Assembly (NCBI RefSeq): GCF_900660445.2
Contig: NZ_LR214938.2
Coordinates: 248,001 to 312,000 of the forward strand
Length of the DNA: 64,000 bases
Reading direction: 5' to 3'
Origin: Metamycoplasma salivarium
GTDB taxonomy: Bacteria > Bacillota_I > Bacilli_A > Mycoplasmatales > Metamycoplasmataceae
Shown here: piece by piece, positions 33,706 to 44,066 of the stretch
Layout: every line of letters begins with the position of its first letter
Numbering within the stretch: position 1 is the stretch's first letter
The notes under the pieces: generated by a model
The model's input: only the letters and a program-made list of their open reading frames with translations
Told to the model about the DNA's origin: nothing
Databases searched by the model: none
Position numbers and translations under genes: made by a program

Positions 33706-36654
33706 ATGTCAAAAAAATCTGAAGAATCAAGAAAACAAGAAATTGATTTGTTTATCGATAACATCATTGAAAAATCAATGGTTGACATTATGAGTGACCG
33801 TTTTGGAAGATATTCAAAATATATTATCCAACAACGTGCTATTCCAGATGCTAGAGATGGTCTTAAGCCTGTTCAACGTCGGATTTTATTTTCAATGTGA
33901 AATTTGCATTTAAAAAATAATCAACCTTTCAAAAAATCTGCAAGAATTGTTGGCGATGTTATTGGCCGTTATCACCCACATGGTGATAGTTCAATTTATG
34001 AAGCTTTAGTTAGAATGTGTCAAGAATGAAAATCTAACTATCCTCTTGTTGAAATGCATGGTAATAAGGGATCAATTGATGATGACCCTGCTGCTGCTAT
34101 GCGTTATACAGAATCTAGACTTGAAAAAATTTCTGAACTTTTATTAAGTGATTTAGATCGTAAAGTGGTTCCAATGGCACCTAATTTTGATGATAGTGAA
34201 TATGAACCTATCGTTTTGCCATCTCTAATTCCTAACTTGTTAATTAATGGTTCAAAAGGTATTGCCGCTGGATTTGCAACAGAAATTCCTCCTCACAATT
34301 TAACTGAGATTTTGAATGCAACAATTAAATTAATTAAAAAACCAAATGCATCATTTTCTGAACTTAGAGAAATTGTTAAAGGCCCTGATTTCCCAACTGG
34401 TGGAATTATTAATGGAGTTGAAGGAATTACTGAAGCTTTTGAAAATGGCCAAGGTAAAATCATTTTATCTTCAAAATATCACTTTATTTATGATGAAAAA
34501 AATAAAGATAAAGTAATTGGTATTGAAATTTATGAAATTCCTTTTGGAATTGTTAAATCAAAACTAGTTGCTGATATTGATGGACTTGTTTTAGATAAAA
34601 ATATTAATGGTGTTAAAGAAGTTAGAGATCAATCAAATCGTGAAGGAATTTCTATTTATTTAGAATTAGATGATGATGCTAACCCTGAAGCTATTATTAA
34701 TTATTTAATGACTAAAACTGAACTTAGAATAAGTTATAACTACAATATGGTAGCAATATATGAAAATTCTCCAAAATTAATGAATTTAGAAATGTTTCTA
34801 CATGCTTATTTAAACCACTTAAAAGAAATTAACCGCAAAGGTATTGAGTTTGATTTAGCAAAACATAAAATTAGACTTGAGATTGTTGAAGGTTTTATTA
34901 AAGTTGCTGAAATAAGCGATGAAGTTATTAAAGTTATAAAAGCTAGTGATAATTCTAAAAAAGGTGTTATTTTAGCATTGCAACAACATTTTGGATTTAC
35001 TGAACTTCAAGCAACTGCAATTGCTGAACTTAGATTATATAAACTTTCTAGAATGGACCAACTAGAATATCAAAATGAAAAAATTTCATTAGAAGAATTA
35101 ATTGCAAGATGCAATTTATTGCTAACTGATGCAAATGAATTTGATAAATTTTTAATTAGCCAATTAAAACAAATTGATAAAGATTATGGTAAACCTAGAA
35201 AAACCGAAATTTCTGAAGAAAAAATTACTAAAAACGTAAACACTAAATTATTAGCTAAAAATGAAGATTTCTATTTCTTTATTTCAGAACAAGGTTATAT
35301 TAAAAGAATTTCTAAAAAGATTAAAAATGCAAATGAATTTAACACTTATAAATTAAAAGAAAGTGATGCTATTTTCTATTTTGATAAGATAAACTCACTT
35401 TCAAAACTAATTTTCTTCACCAATCTAGGTAACTATTTTGTTTTAGACGCACACACTTTAAAAGAATGTGGTTGAAAAGATTTAGGAACGCACGTTTCTT
35501 CTTTAGTAGCATTGGATAATGACGAAAAAATTATTAGAATTATGGAAGCTGTTTCATTTAAAACTTATGTTAATTTAGTTATGGTTACCAAACATGGTAT
35601 GGCTAAAAAAATGAGTTTAACTGATTTTGAAGATCGTCAAGTCGCTCGCAAAAGAAGTTGCTTCCCATTAAAACAAGATGACAAATTAGTTGACGTTAAA
35701 ATTTCAAATGACGAAAAAAGAATTTTAATTCTATTAACAGGTGGAATTTATTATTTCTTTGATGACAAAATCATCCCAGAATATTCTTCAAAAGCCGCTG
35801 GCATTTCACTATTAAAATTGCCTGAAGATATTTATGTTGAAGCATTTAACACTATTCGCCCTACACAAGATAGAGTGATAATTTACACCAACAAAGGCCA
35901 ATTTAAGAAAGTTAAATCAGTTAATATTAAACCTGTAAGTAGAGGTTCTAGACCTAAAATATTCTATTACCCTACAAAATCTATTCAATCAGAAATTGTT
36001 GGCATTGAACCTATTACCAAAGAATTAATCTATTATTACACTGATGCTAATAATGAGCCTACTGAATTTGAATATAAAAAAGGTTTGAACTTTACAAATT
36101 TACAAGAAATGCTTTCAAATGTTAGAATTAAAAATTCTAATAATATAGGTTATTTAATTCAACCTTATAAAATTAAAGAATTAGTTGAAGAACCTATCGA
36201 AAAACGTGAAGAAATTAACAAACAATATGAAGAAAATGCTAATTTAGATTTAACTTTAAGTGTTGAAACAACAATCTTCAAACACAATTATTCAAATCCA
36301 AATGAAGTTTATGAACAAATTGCTGAAAGAAAACTAAATAGAGAAAACAATAAAGACATCACAAGAACTAAAACTATTGAAGAAAACATCAAATTATTTG
36401 ATGAATTCGAAGATAAATCTCTAGATAATAAACAACAAGATGAAAACGAAGAAGTTGATGTTGATTTAACTAAAACTTTTGAAGCTGCAATTGATGTTGG
36501 AAAAATTTACAGTAAAAAAGAAAAGAAAGAAAAAGATAATACCCCTGTAACTAAAGAAAGCGTTGATAAAAAGATTGCGGAGATGGAAAAATTAGATTTA
36601 GATTCAATCTTAAATACTGATGATTTTAAGATTTGGAGAAAAAATAAAAAATAA
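33706..36654 (+). CDS. parC: DNA topoisomerase IV subunit A
   Basis: The protein has 982 residues. The quinolone-target region [15 protein letters not shown] is at about residue 91; Ser and Glu at the classic resistance positions are unchanged, so it looks wild type. The catalytic Tyr is in AAMRYTESR (about residue 134). The C-terminal beta-pinwheel is followed by a long acidic, low-complexity tail (about residues 820-982), longer than in most bacteria. With ParE it forms the A2B2 enzyme. A TATAAT box directly after the stop (36658-36663) drives the next small gene. Confidence 0.93.
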
Positions 36655-36705
36655 CTATATAATTACTTAGCATATTTAAATTAATGATTGCATTAAGGAC
36701 ATATC

Positions 36706-36822
36706 ATGAGAAAAGAAATTAGATTAAGAAATAAAAAACGTGCTGAAGAAAGACAAGCTAAATTAGCAAAAGAAAGAGCCAGAGATGCTCGTAGAGCTGC
36801 TAAAGCTAATGCAACAAAATAA
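36706..36822 (+). CDS. 38-residue highly basic protein
   Basis: The short frame encodes MRKEIRLRNKKRAEERQAK and a similar Arg/Lys/Ala-rich remainder ending NATK. More than a third of its residues are Lys or Arg, probably forming one amphipathic helix. AAGGA lies seven bases before the ATG, a TATAAT box (36658-36663) stands upstream, and a terminator follows after 28 bases. The gene is thus a complete transcription unit. It could be a nucleic-acid-binding or ribosome-associated peptide; no family is recognised. Confidence 0.6.
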   Translation: MRKEIRLRNKKRAEERQAKLAKERARDARRAAKANATK

Positions 36823-36850
36823 TTTTATTTCAATTACTTATTAAAATTCA

Positions 36851-36890
36851 TAATAGACATGACTTAAGAAGGGTTATGTCTATTATTTTT
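36851..36890 (+). terminator. terminator of the small basic gene
   Basis: Arms TAATAGACAT / ATGTCTATTA enclose a loop and lead into a T run. Confidence 0.75.
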
Positions 36891-36936
36891 TATGGTATAT
36901 AATTTTAATTAATAGACTTTTTATAAGGAATTAGAA

Positions 36937-38331
36937 ATGAAAAAATTAATTAAATATAAACAAACTGCACAAGAGTTTGATGAAATGGTCACAAATATTG
37001 CCAAACTTTGTGCAATTCCATCTATCAGTGAATATAAGGAAAATGAACAATATCCATTCGGAATTGAATGTAATCGCGCATTAAATTTTGCTTTAAAACT
37101 AGCTTCAGATTTTGGTTTTAAAGTTTATAAAGATCCTAAGAAAATGTATGGATTTGCACAACTTGGAGAAGGCAAAAAAGTTATTGGTATTTTAGCACAT
37201 TTAGATGTTGTTCCCGAAGGCGATAAAAACCAATGAATTAGTAACGCATTTGAACCTTTAAAAAATAAAAATGAATTATTTGGGCGTGGTAGTTTAGATG
37301 ATAAAGGGCCTGCAATTATTAATCTTTATGCAATGAAATATATCAAAGACCACAAACTATTAGACAAAAACTTTTCAATTAGATTAATTTTTGGTTTATC
37401 TGAAGAAACTGATATGAGATCTATGAAACAATATCTAAAAGATTTTGGTGAACCTGATATTTCATATACTCCTGATGGTGAATGACCTTTAATTTATGCA
37501 GAAAAAATGATTTATTGTTTTAATTTATGATTTCCTTCAATTCCTGATTTAGTTTTAGAAGGTGGGAAAGTAATTAACCAAATTCCTGATTCTTTATATG
37601 CATATTATCCAAATATCAAAAATATGCAACCTTTATTTAATAAAGACGAAACTGTTTTCGAAGAAAAAAGAAACATCTTAAAAATAATTGGCAAAAGTGG
37701 GCATGGCTCTACGCCTGATAAAGGTGATAATGCAATTATTAAATTTTTCAAGAAATTTGTTGAATTTGCACCAAAACATGTTTTATCTCATCCATTAATT
37801 AAGTTTATGAAAGAAAATTTCTTTGAAAATAAATTTGATTTAGCAAATATTTTTCCAAATTACACCGATTTTTCAGGCCCACTAACTGCTAATTTAGGTT
37901 TAATTAGAACATTACCAGGTTACATTGTTTTAAGTTTTGATTTAAGGGTTCCAATTTCACATAATAAAGCAGAAATTTTTAGTGATATTAGCAAATATAT
38001 TGCTAAATTAAACAACAAAATTAACCTTGAACCTACATCTTCAAAACCTTCAAAATATGTTGAGAAAGATAACAAATTAGTAAAAATCTTAATAGACACT
38101 TATAATGAAATTACTAAAGAAAATGTCGAACCTATAGCAATAGGTGGTGGAACATATGCAAGGATTTTGAAAAACTGTGTTGCATTTGGTTCAACAAAAT
38201 ATATGCATTTAATGCATGGACCAAATGAATATTTCACATTTGATGAAATGAAAATGTCACTTGAAATTTATGTTAATGCTCTAAATAGATTACAGGATTA
38301 TTTCAAGCCAGATAATAAAAAGGCAAATTAG
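36937..38331 (+). CDS. M20-family dipeptidase (PepV-like)
   Basis: The protein has 464 residues. Metal and catalytic residues are in place: His and Asp in ILAHLDVVPEG, Asp in GRGSLDDKGP, the Glu pair in LSEETDM, Asp in YTPDGEWP and the C-terminal His in MHLMHGPNE. These are the marks of zinc M20A dipeptidases such as PepV, which cut dipeptides inside the cell to supply amino acids. TATAAT (36898-36903) and AAGGA precede the start. The APC permease downstream fits the same amino-acid supply theme. Confidence 0.88.
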
Positions 38332-38351
38332 TTTATAATTCTTTATGGTTT

Positions 38352-38427
38352 GGTCGCATAGCTCAGTGGATAGAGCACAAGCCTCCTAAGCTTGGTGTCG
38401 CAGGTTCAACTCCTGCTGCGATCGCCA
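38352..38427 (+). tRNA. tRNA-Arg (anticodon CCT)
   Basis: The 76-nt cloverleaf has acceptor stem GGTCGCA / TGCGATC (one G-T), D stem GCTC / GAGC, anticodon stem CAAGC / GCTTG with loop CTCCTAA, and T stem GCAGG / CCTGC with TTCAACT loop. Discriminator G and CCA are encoded. It reads AGG codons. A TATAAT box (38334-38339) lies 12 bases upstream, so it has its own promoter just after the dipeptidase gene. Confidence 0.95.
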
Positions 38428-38481
38428 TTTTTTTATTTTAACCTAAAAAATAAACCTGTATTTCAGATTTATAATTATTAT

Positions 38482-38502
38482 GTATATCATTTATCGATAT
38501 AC
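38482..38502 (+). promoter_or_regulatory. stem-loop between promoter and start of the cysteine peptidase gene
   Basis: Perfect 7-bp arms GTATATC / GATATAC with a 7-base loop lie just after a TATAAT box (38470-38475) and before AAGGAG. They sit at the predicted transcript start and could be an operator or a 5' stabilising hairpin. Confidence 0.4.
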
Positions 38503-38519
38503 GAATAAGGAGAAATTAG

Positions 38520-39863
38520 ATGAATCTAAAATATGTTGTTGGTACTTTAGTACCAATATTTAGTTGTCCTTCTATTATTTTATGTTCAGCAAAAACAAAT
38601 GAATATAATGATGAAAAACAAAAGATTAAAGACTATTGTTTGTGAGATTTTATCAAACTTACTGGTCGACAAGATGCAAAAATTGCAAGTTTCACTAAAT
38701 TAGAAAATACTGCCATTGGTAATGGCTATTTAGTTGGATATGATAAAGGTGGATATAGTGTGTTTTCAACAAATGGCAAAAAAATATATATGGTTAATCC
38801 ATACGAAACCTCTTATTCATATTCACTTGTAAAAACAATGCTGAATAATTTTTATAAACCAAAAAATAACATAGTACCGCTTGATAAACCAGCGCCGGGT
38901 GATCATAAGCGTCTTCATGATTGAAATTATAGTGAATTTTCCAAACAAAAATTGATCAATGCTCAAAATGCAAAACCTAATGAATTTAAGAAATTAAATA
39001 TTCATCCATCAAAAAATGGATTTATATATGCAGATTATGAAGTAAAACATTCATGATGATTTAAGTCTATTAGTAGCAATAATTATGGTATAAATTCTAC
39101 AGAATACACATATCATAAAGGTGATGAATACTATAATAATTTTTGAAAAAAATATCCAAGTTATTATACTAAATCTGGATTTTATAAAAAAACAGCTGAT
39201 GGTGGAATATGTGGATATGTTGCTATGAATATGCTAATTCAATACAATGAACTTTTTAAAGGCAATGGATATATATCAGATGAAGAATATGATATGTTTT
39301 ACCATTTTAAAAAAGAATATAGAAATAATATTTCTGATTATACACATAAGACAATTTCTAATTATATTGTTCCTGATCTTGATCCTTATTTTATGAATTA
39401 CTTATATCAAAAAACATGATTTGGTGATGGTGTAGGTAGAATTTGGGAATACAAATATATTGGTGAATCAATTTTGAGAGACAAGTGAAAAAGATCCGAA
39501 ATTAATTATAGATATTGAACAAGTAGTTGAGTTTATGCAAAACATACAATTAATGAATGAATTAGATATTATAGCACACCATTAGTTACAGGTGGTGATT
39601 ATGGATACCTTGACTCTACTACTAAAGAATATGGTGGACATGTTATTGCTGCATATGGTTGTTATAATGATGGAAGATTTTTAGCAAACTTTGGTTGAAG
39701 TAAAAATTATTTGCAAGTAATACTTCAACCCGTATTATCAGATCAAAATGTTGCAATAGCACATTGAACTGGCAAAAAAGTAAAGAAAGCTTTTAATTGA
39801 CAAAATAATTTATATGATGGAAAGGAAATGACGGATATTCTTACACAAAATGATTTAATTTAA
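38520..39863 (+). CDS. secreted C10/CysP-like cysteine peptidase
   Basis: The protein has 447 residues. It has an N-terminal signal (about residues 1-24, FSCPSIILCSAKT region). A propeptide-like part follows with GNGYLVGYDKGGYSVFS, which recalls the Spi/C10 propeptide. The catalytic domain has the active Cys in GGICGYVAMNML (about residue 232), His in YGGHVIAAYG (about 377) and an NFGWS motif. Mycoplasma CysP-type proteins with this layout have been shown to cleave host IgG. The TGA codons are all Trp. An AAGGAG site precedes the ATG. The peptidase class is well supported; the antibody target is an inference. Confidence 0.75.
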
Positions 39864-40047
39864 ATCTAAAATCTAAGCAATCCTAAAAATGCAACAATAT
39901 TAGTAATTTTTTCTAAAAGTTGCAACTCAAAATATTAGCAAAATGATTTATAATTATATAGATATATCTTTTAGGGGATTATTTTTTAATGATAATTGAT
40001 ATATCATGTTTTAAATATTAATATTTAAATCTTTTTGAAAGGAAAAA

Positions 40048-41781
40048 ATGAGCGACGAAAAATTAGTTGCTAACCCAAGCGCTAAGAAGAAAATTAGCTT
40101 TTTCTCAGCTATTCTTATCGTTTTAGGTGGCTCAATCGGTGCTGGAATTTTTCTAAGGTCTAAAGCTGTCCTTAATTCTTCTGGTGGTAACCTAATTTGA
40201 GCTATCATTGTATGACTAATTGCTGGTTTTGCAGTTGTTACAATGGCTTTAGGTCTAGTTGAAGTTGCATCAGGACGTAATGATAACCTAGGTATGATAG
40301 GTTGAGCTAAAGCCTTTAACACTTTAAAGATTTACAAAGCTGTTAAATTCTTTATGACTTACTTATATCTACCATTTACCTACTTCTTTATGCCTTACTA
40401 TGTTATTGTTCAATTCCAAGATGGATTTGGAGCATTTGGTGTTAATATAGCATTTGGTGCAACATGAGATAGCGTAGCTAATGCATGAGTTCATGGTGCA
40501 GTAAGTAAAGCTGCTCCTTGATTGTACTTCTTAATCGGATTAGGATTAACAGTATGAATGATTTTCTCAGCAGGTATTTCATCACGTGCTGGTAATATTC
40601 AAAACTGAATTGTTACAGCTGTTAAATTTATACCTTTAGTAGCAGTAACAGTTATTGGTTTTGTATACTTTGGAAAACAAATCGGAAATGGAATTGTTAA
40701 CCCAGAAAAACCTTCTGCAGAACAAATTAAATATCTAGACTTAGTTACAAAACTAAATCTATTTGATAAAACTTCAAATTCATTCTTAGGTTTATCACCA
40801 TTCTTAGGAGTGTTTAGTGCATTAGGTGCTATCTTCTTTGCATTTGATGGTTTCTATGTAACTGCTGGTGTTCAATCAGAAATGAAACACCCTGAAAAAA
40901 CTCCTGCTGCTTTAACTATTGGCCTATTTTCAATGACATTTATTTACATAATAATTGCCGTTGCTATGACCTTAGGTGCAGGTAATGGTGGTTTCTATGC
41001 ATTTGGAGACAAATTAGCTAACGATAAAGTTGGTTGAGTATTTGGTATTGTTAATATTTGCATCGCAATTGGTATCATTGGTATTCTAAATGGATTTACT
41101 ATGTGAGCATCAAGATGAATAGAAGACTTAATCAAAGAAGGTGAAATTTGAGTTCCTACTCGTGTATACAAATACATGAAGAATTCAAAAATGCCTATTG
41201 TCGGATCACTATATGTTCTATTCTTATCACTACCATTTATGATCATCTTCACCGCAATTGGTGCATATGCATATATTCCAATTTGAGATGAAGGAGTTTA
41301 CGGATATCAAATCGCACAACTTCTATCATTCTCAGACCTAATGGCTAACTGAATGGCAATCTTTGCGTTTGCATTTATTTCATTGTCAATTGTTGGTGCA
41401 TTACAAAACAGAAAGAAACACTTTATTGCTGTTACAGAAAATAAACATACTAAATGAGCTGGTTTAACTGCAGTTGTTATCATCCTAACTGTTATGGGAT
41501 TCTACGTACTAGACCCATTTGTAAGTTTAGGACTAAGCATTGCACATAAATCTCAATCAGACATTATTTCATATTCATGTACTTCAGCATTATTTATTAT
41601 CTTCTGTCTAATTTCATTCTTGGGTGGAACATTTGAAAAAATGGTTGCAGACAAGAGACAAGCTAAATATGCTAAATTATTAGCTTCATCAACATTGTCA
41701 GCTAAAGAACGTGAAGAAATTATGATTGGTAAAGAATTAAATGACTTAATTCTAAAAACCTATGCAGAAGCACGTAAATAA
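40048..41781 (+). CDS. APC-family amino-acid permease
   Basis: The protein has 577 residues and about twelve to fourteen membrane helices. The first helix carries the APC substrate motif GGSIGAGIF (about residue 27), and the inner helix has FDGFYVTAGVQSEMKHPEK, which matches the conserved 'FdGw..v....E.knP.k' loop of amino-acid transporters. A charged cytoplasmic tail of about 45 residues ends the protein. The substrate is not clear; Arg, Glu or Lys exchange are possible. AAAGGA precedes the ATG. TATAAT (39949-39954) lies about 95 bases upstream, and a terminator follows. Confidence 0.88.
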
Positions 41782-41802
41782 CTAGAAAGATGTTCATTTT
41801 TA

Positions 41803-41832
41803 AAAAGTCGGTTGCTAACCGGCTTTTCTTTT
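41803..41832 (+). terminator. terminator of the APC permease gene
   Basis: Stem AAAAGTCGGTT / AACCGGCTTTT (one G-T) with loop GCT is followed by a T run. Confidence 0.85.
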
Positions 41833-41870
41833 TTTGAATTTATTCAAAAATTTAAAATATGGTAAATAAA

Positions 41871-41901
41871 AAGCTAGAACTTATATATTGTTTTCTAGCT
41901 T
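41871..41901 (-). terminator. terminator of the P80-P60-HinT operon
   Basis: A 9-bp stem AAGCTAGAA / TTCTAGCTT is followed on the minus strand by TTTTATTT. Confidence 0.7.
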
Positions 41902-41912
41902 AATTATTTTAT

Positions 41913-42239
41913 TTAATCATCATAATATGGAATGATATGAACATGTGTTCTAAAGATTTCTTGTCCAGCAGCAATACCACTATTAATTTCTAATCTAAAT
42001 CCTTTAGCATTTAGTTTTTCAATTTGGCTTAATGCTAATTTTCTAGCAGTTAGAATTAAGTTTATTAAATCATCATCTTCAATATCAAATAGGTTTTCTG
42101 AAAATTCTTTTGATACTACAAGAAAATGACCTTTGGTATGTGGATTTATATCTAAGAAAGCAATTGTCTTATCATCTTCATAAATGATTGTTGAAGGTAT
42201 TTCACGATCTATAATTCTCTGAAAAATATCTTTTTGCAT
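41913..42239 (-). CDS. hinT: HinT, histidine-triad nucleotide-binding protein
   Basis: The protein has 108 residues. The N-terminal IFQRIIDREIPS, FLDINPHTKGHFLVV and the triad THVHIIPYY are all present. HIT proteins hydrolyse nucleoside phosphoramidates such as AMP-lysine. In Mycoplasma hominis HinT binds the membrane proteins P80 and P60, whose genes lie directly upstream here. It follows P60 by 4 bp and is the last gene of the operon. Confidence 0.95.
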   Translation of the reverse strand: MQKDIFQRIIDREIPSTIIYEDDKTIAFLDINPHTKGHFLVVSKEFSENLFDIEDDDLINLILTARKLALSQIEKLNAKGFRLEINSGIAAGQEIFRTHVHIIPYYDD

Positions 42240-42243
42240 AAAT

Positions 42244-44052
42244 TTATAATATTCCTATCTGTCTTAACATATCTCTAATTTCGGTATGTAAGTTTGTTTC
42301 ATTGATACTATATAATTTTAACTCTTTGTAATATAACATAGCTTTTTTAAAATAATCTTTTTCATTTAAAAACATAATGTTATAAGCAATCCTTGATTTT
42401 TGTTCTGCATCTGATCAGGGGGTTCCATCTAAAGTTAGCTTTTTAACATCTTTTGAAATTTCAGAATATAAAGGAGAAATTTTTGAAACAAATTTACCAA
42501 CAAATTCTTTTTGATCTTTAACTAAATTAACGGTCTTTGGAAATTGTGATAAAGGCATTTCTAATGGATTATCTTTGTGTTCATCTTTTCATTTGTTATT
42601 ATCTGATTTCAAACGGGTTTGAAATTCATAATAATTTCTTTTACCTAATTTATTGGTTGATAATTTTCATTCAACTACAACATCACCTATTTTATTAGAA
42701 TCATGTTTAATTCTATTTACTTCATAAGTTACAGTAATTTCATCTTCTTTAGTGGTAGGCTTACCATTTTCATCAACTTTTTTAATCTTGAATTTCGCTT
42801 CAAATTTATCATCTTTAAATGTTGCATCTTCAAATTTGTTTGCAGTTTCATTTCAGTATTGCAATGTTAAATGTTTGTTTTCAATTTTTTTAATTGTGCC
42901 ATTTTTAACACCATCAATATATTCATCTTTAATTTTGGCTATAGGACGTTTTTTCATAACTTCCATTAAATCACCAAATGCAAATTCATTAGGGCCATAA
43001 ATTTTATTAGTTGTTGGATCAATAAAACCAAAGATTGGTGATTTTTGATCTTTTATAGCACTAATTGATGTTTCCATATCACGTCCAGAAAAACCTGAAT
43101 TTTTAATAACACCTTTATATGCTTTTAAAGTTTCCCCAATATCTTTATTATTTTCTTTAATTCCTGTGCTTAATAGAGTAGATTCTTTTTCTCATTCTTG
43201 AACAGGATCATTATGTTTATATTGTGGTGCTTCGTCTGGATTATAATCAGCTAAATCATTATATTGTTTTGCTGTTCTAATTCTCCCTTGAGTTCATCTA
43301 AGTTCAATATTACGATTGTCAGTAAAATTTCAGCTTTGAACAATAGGGTCATTCATTAAGGCTTCTATTAAATATAAATCATCACCTTTTCAATTTAAAG
43401 CATTATGTAATTCTTTTTGAGTATCAGTCATACTCTTTTTATCTGTTTTTAATGCTTTTTTAACTTTATCTTCACCATCACTATCGTTAGCAATATTTTT
43501 AAGTTCAGTTCTCGATTTAATTAAATAGTTATAAATAACTAATAATTTTTCAATATCTAAACGAATATTTGTATTTAAAACATCAGCATTTTGAAGAATA
43601 AATTTTAGTTGTTCGTCTGTAGGAACATTATTAGGAGCAGGTGAGAAAGAAGTTACATCTATTTTCAATTCAGCAAATATGTTTCTTAATTTGCTAAAAA
43701 ATTGTCAATCAGTTGCAAGTTTTTTTCTTGCATATACTTTAAAAATCTTTAGAAAATCTTTTCAAAGTTCACTTGAAGAGTTTAATAATGCTTCTTTAAC
43801 TCTATCTTTTGGATTAGTTTGTGCAGAAGTAGCATATTTTGAAACATCTTCATTATAAATTTGATTTAAAATTCCGCTTGTTAAATCAAGCATAACTTGA
43901 TTTTGAGTTAATTGTTTTTTAATTAATGACTTTTGGTAACCAGAATTATTTGAATTTGAATTATTTTTGCATGCAGCAGCAATTATAGGCAATGTAGCTA
44001 AAGGAGCTAACACTAGTGATGCTGATAATAATTTCTTATTTAATTTTCTCAT
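42244..44052 (-). CDS. HinT-interacting membrane complex lipoprotein P60
   Basis: The protein has 602 residues. The signal peptide ends in lipobox IAAAC (about residue 28), followed by an Asn/Ser-rich stretch and a long helical, Lys-rich ectodomain with several Trp encoded by TGA. Size, lipoprotein type and the order P80-P60-HinT match the hit locus of M. hominis, where P60 and P80 form a surface complex. AAGGA lies before the ATG, and the gap to P80 is 14 bp. Without the operon context the sequence alone would be called only a lipoprotein. Confidence 0.8.
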
Positions 44053-44066
44053 ATATAGTCCTTTAT

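Noticed and set aside
31777..36654. Calling the topoisomerase pair gyrB-gyrA
   Set aside because: Sequence around the TOPRIM domain ([20 protein letters not shown]) and the A subunit ([29 protein letters not shown]) fits ParE/ParC of Firmicutes better. A second pair elsewhere in the genome would be expected to be GyrB/GyrA.
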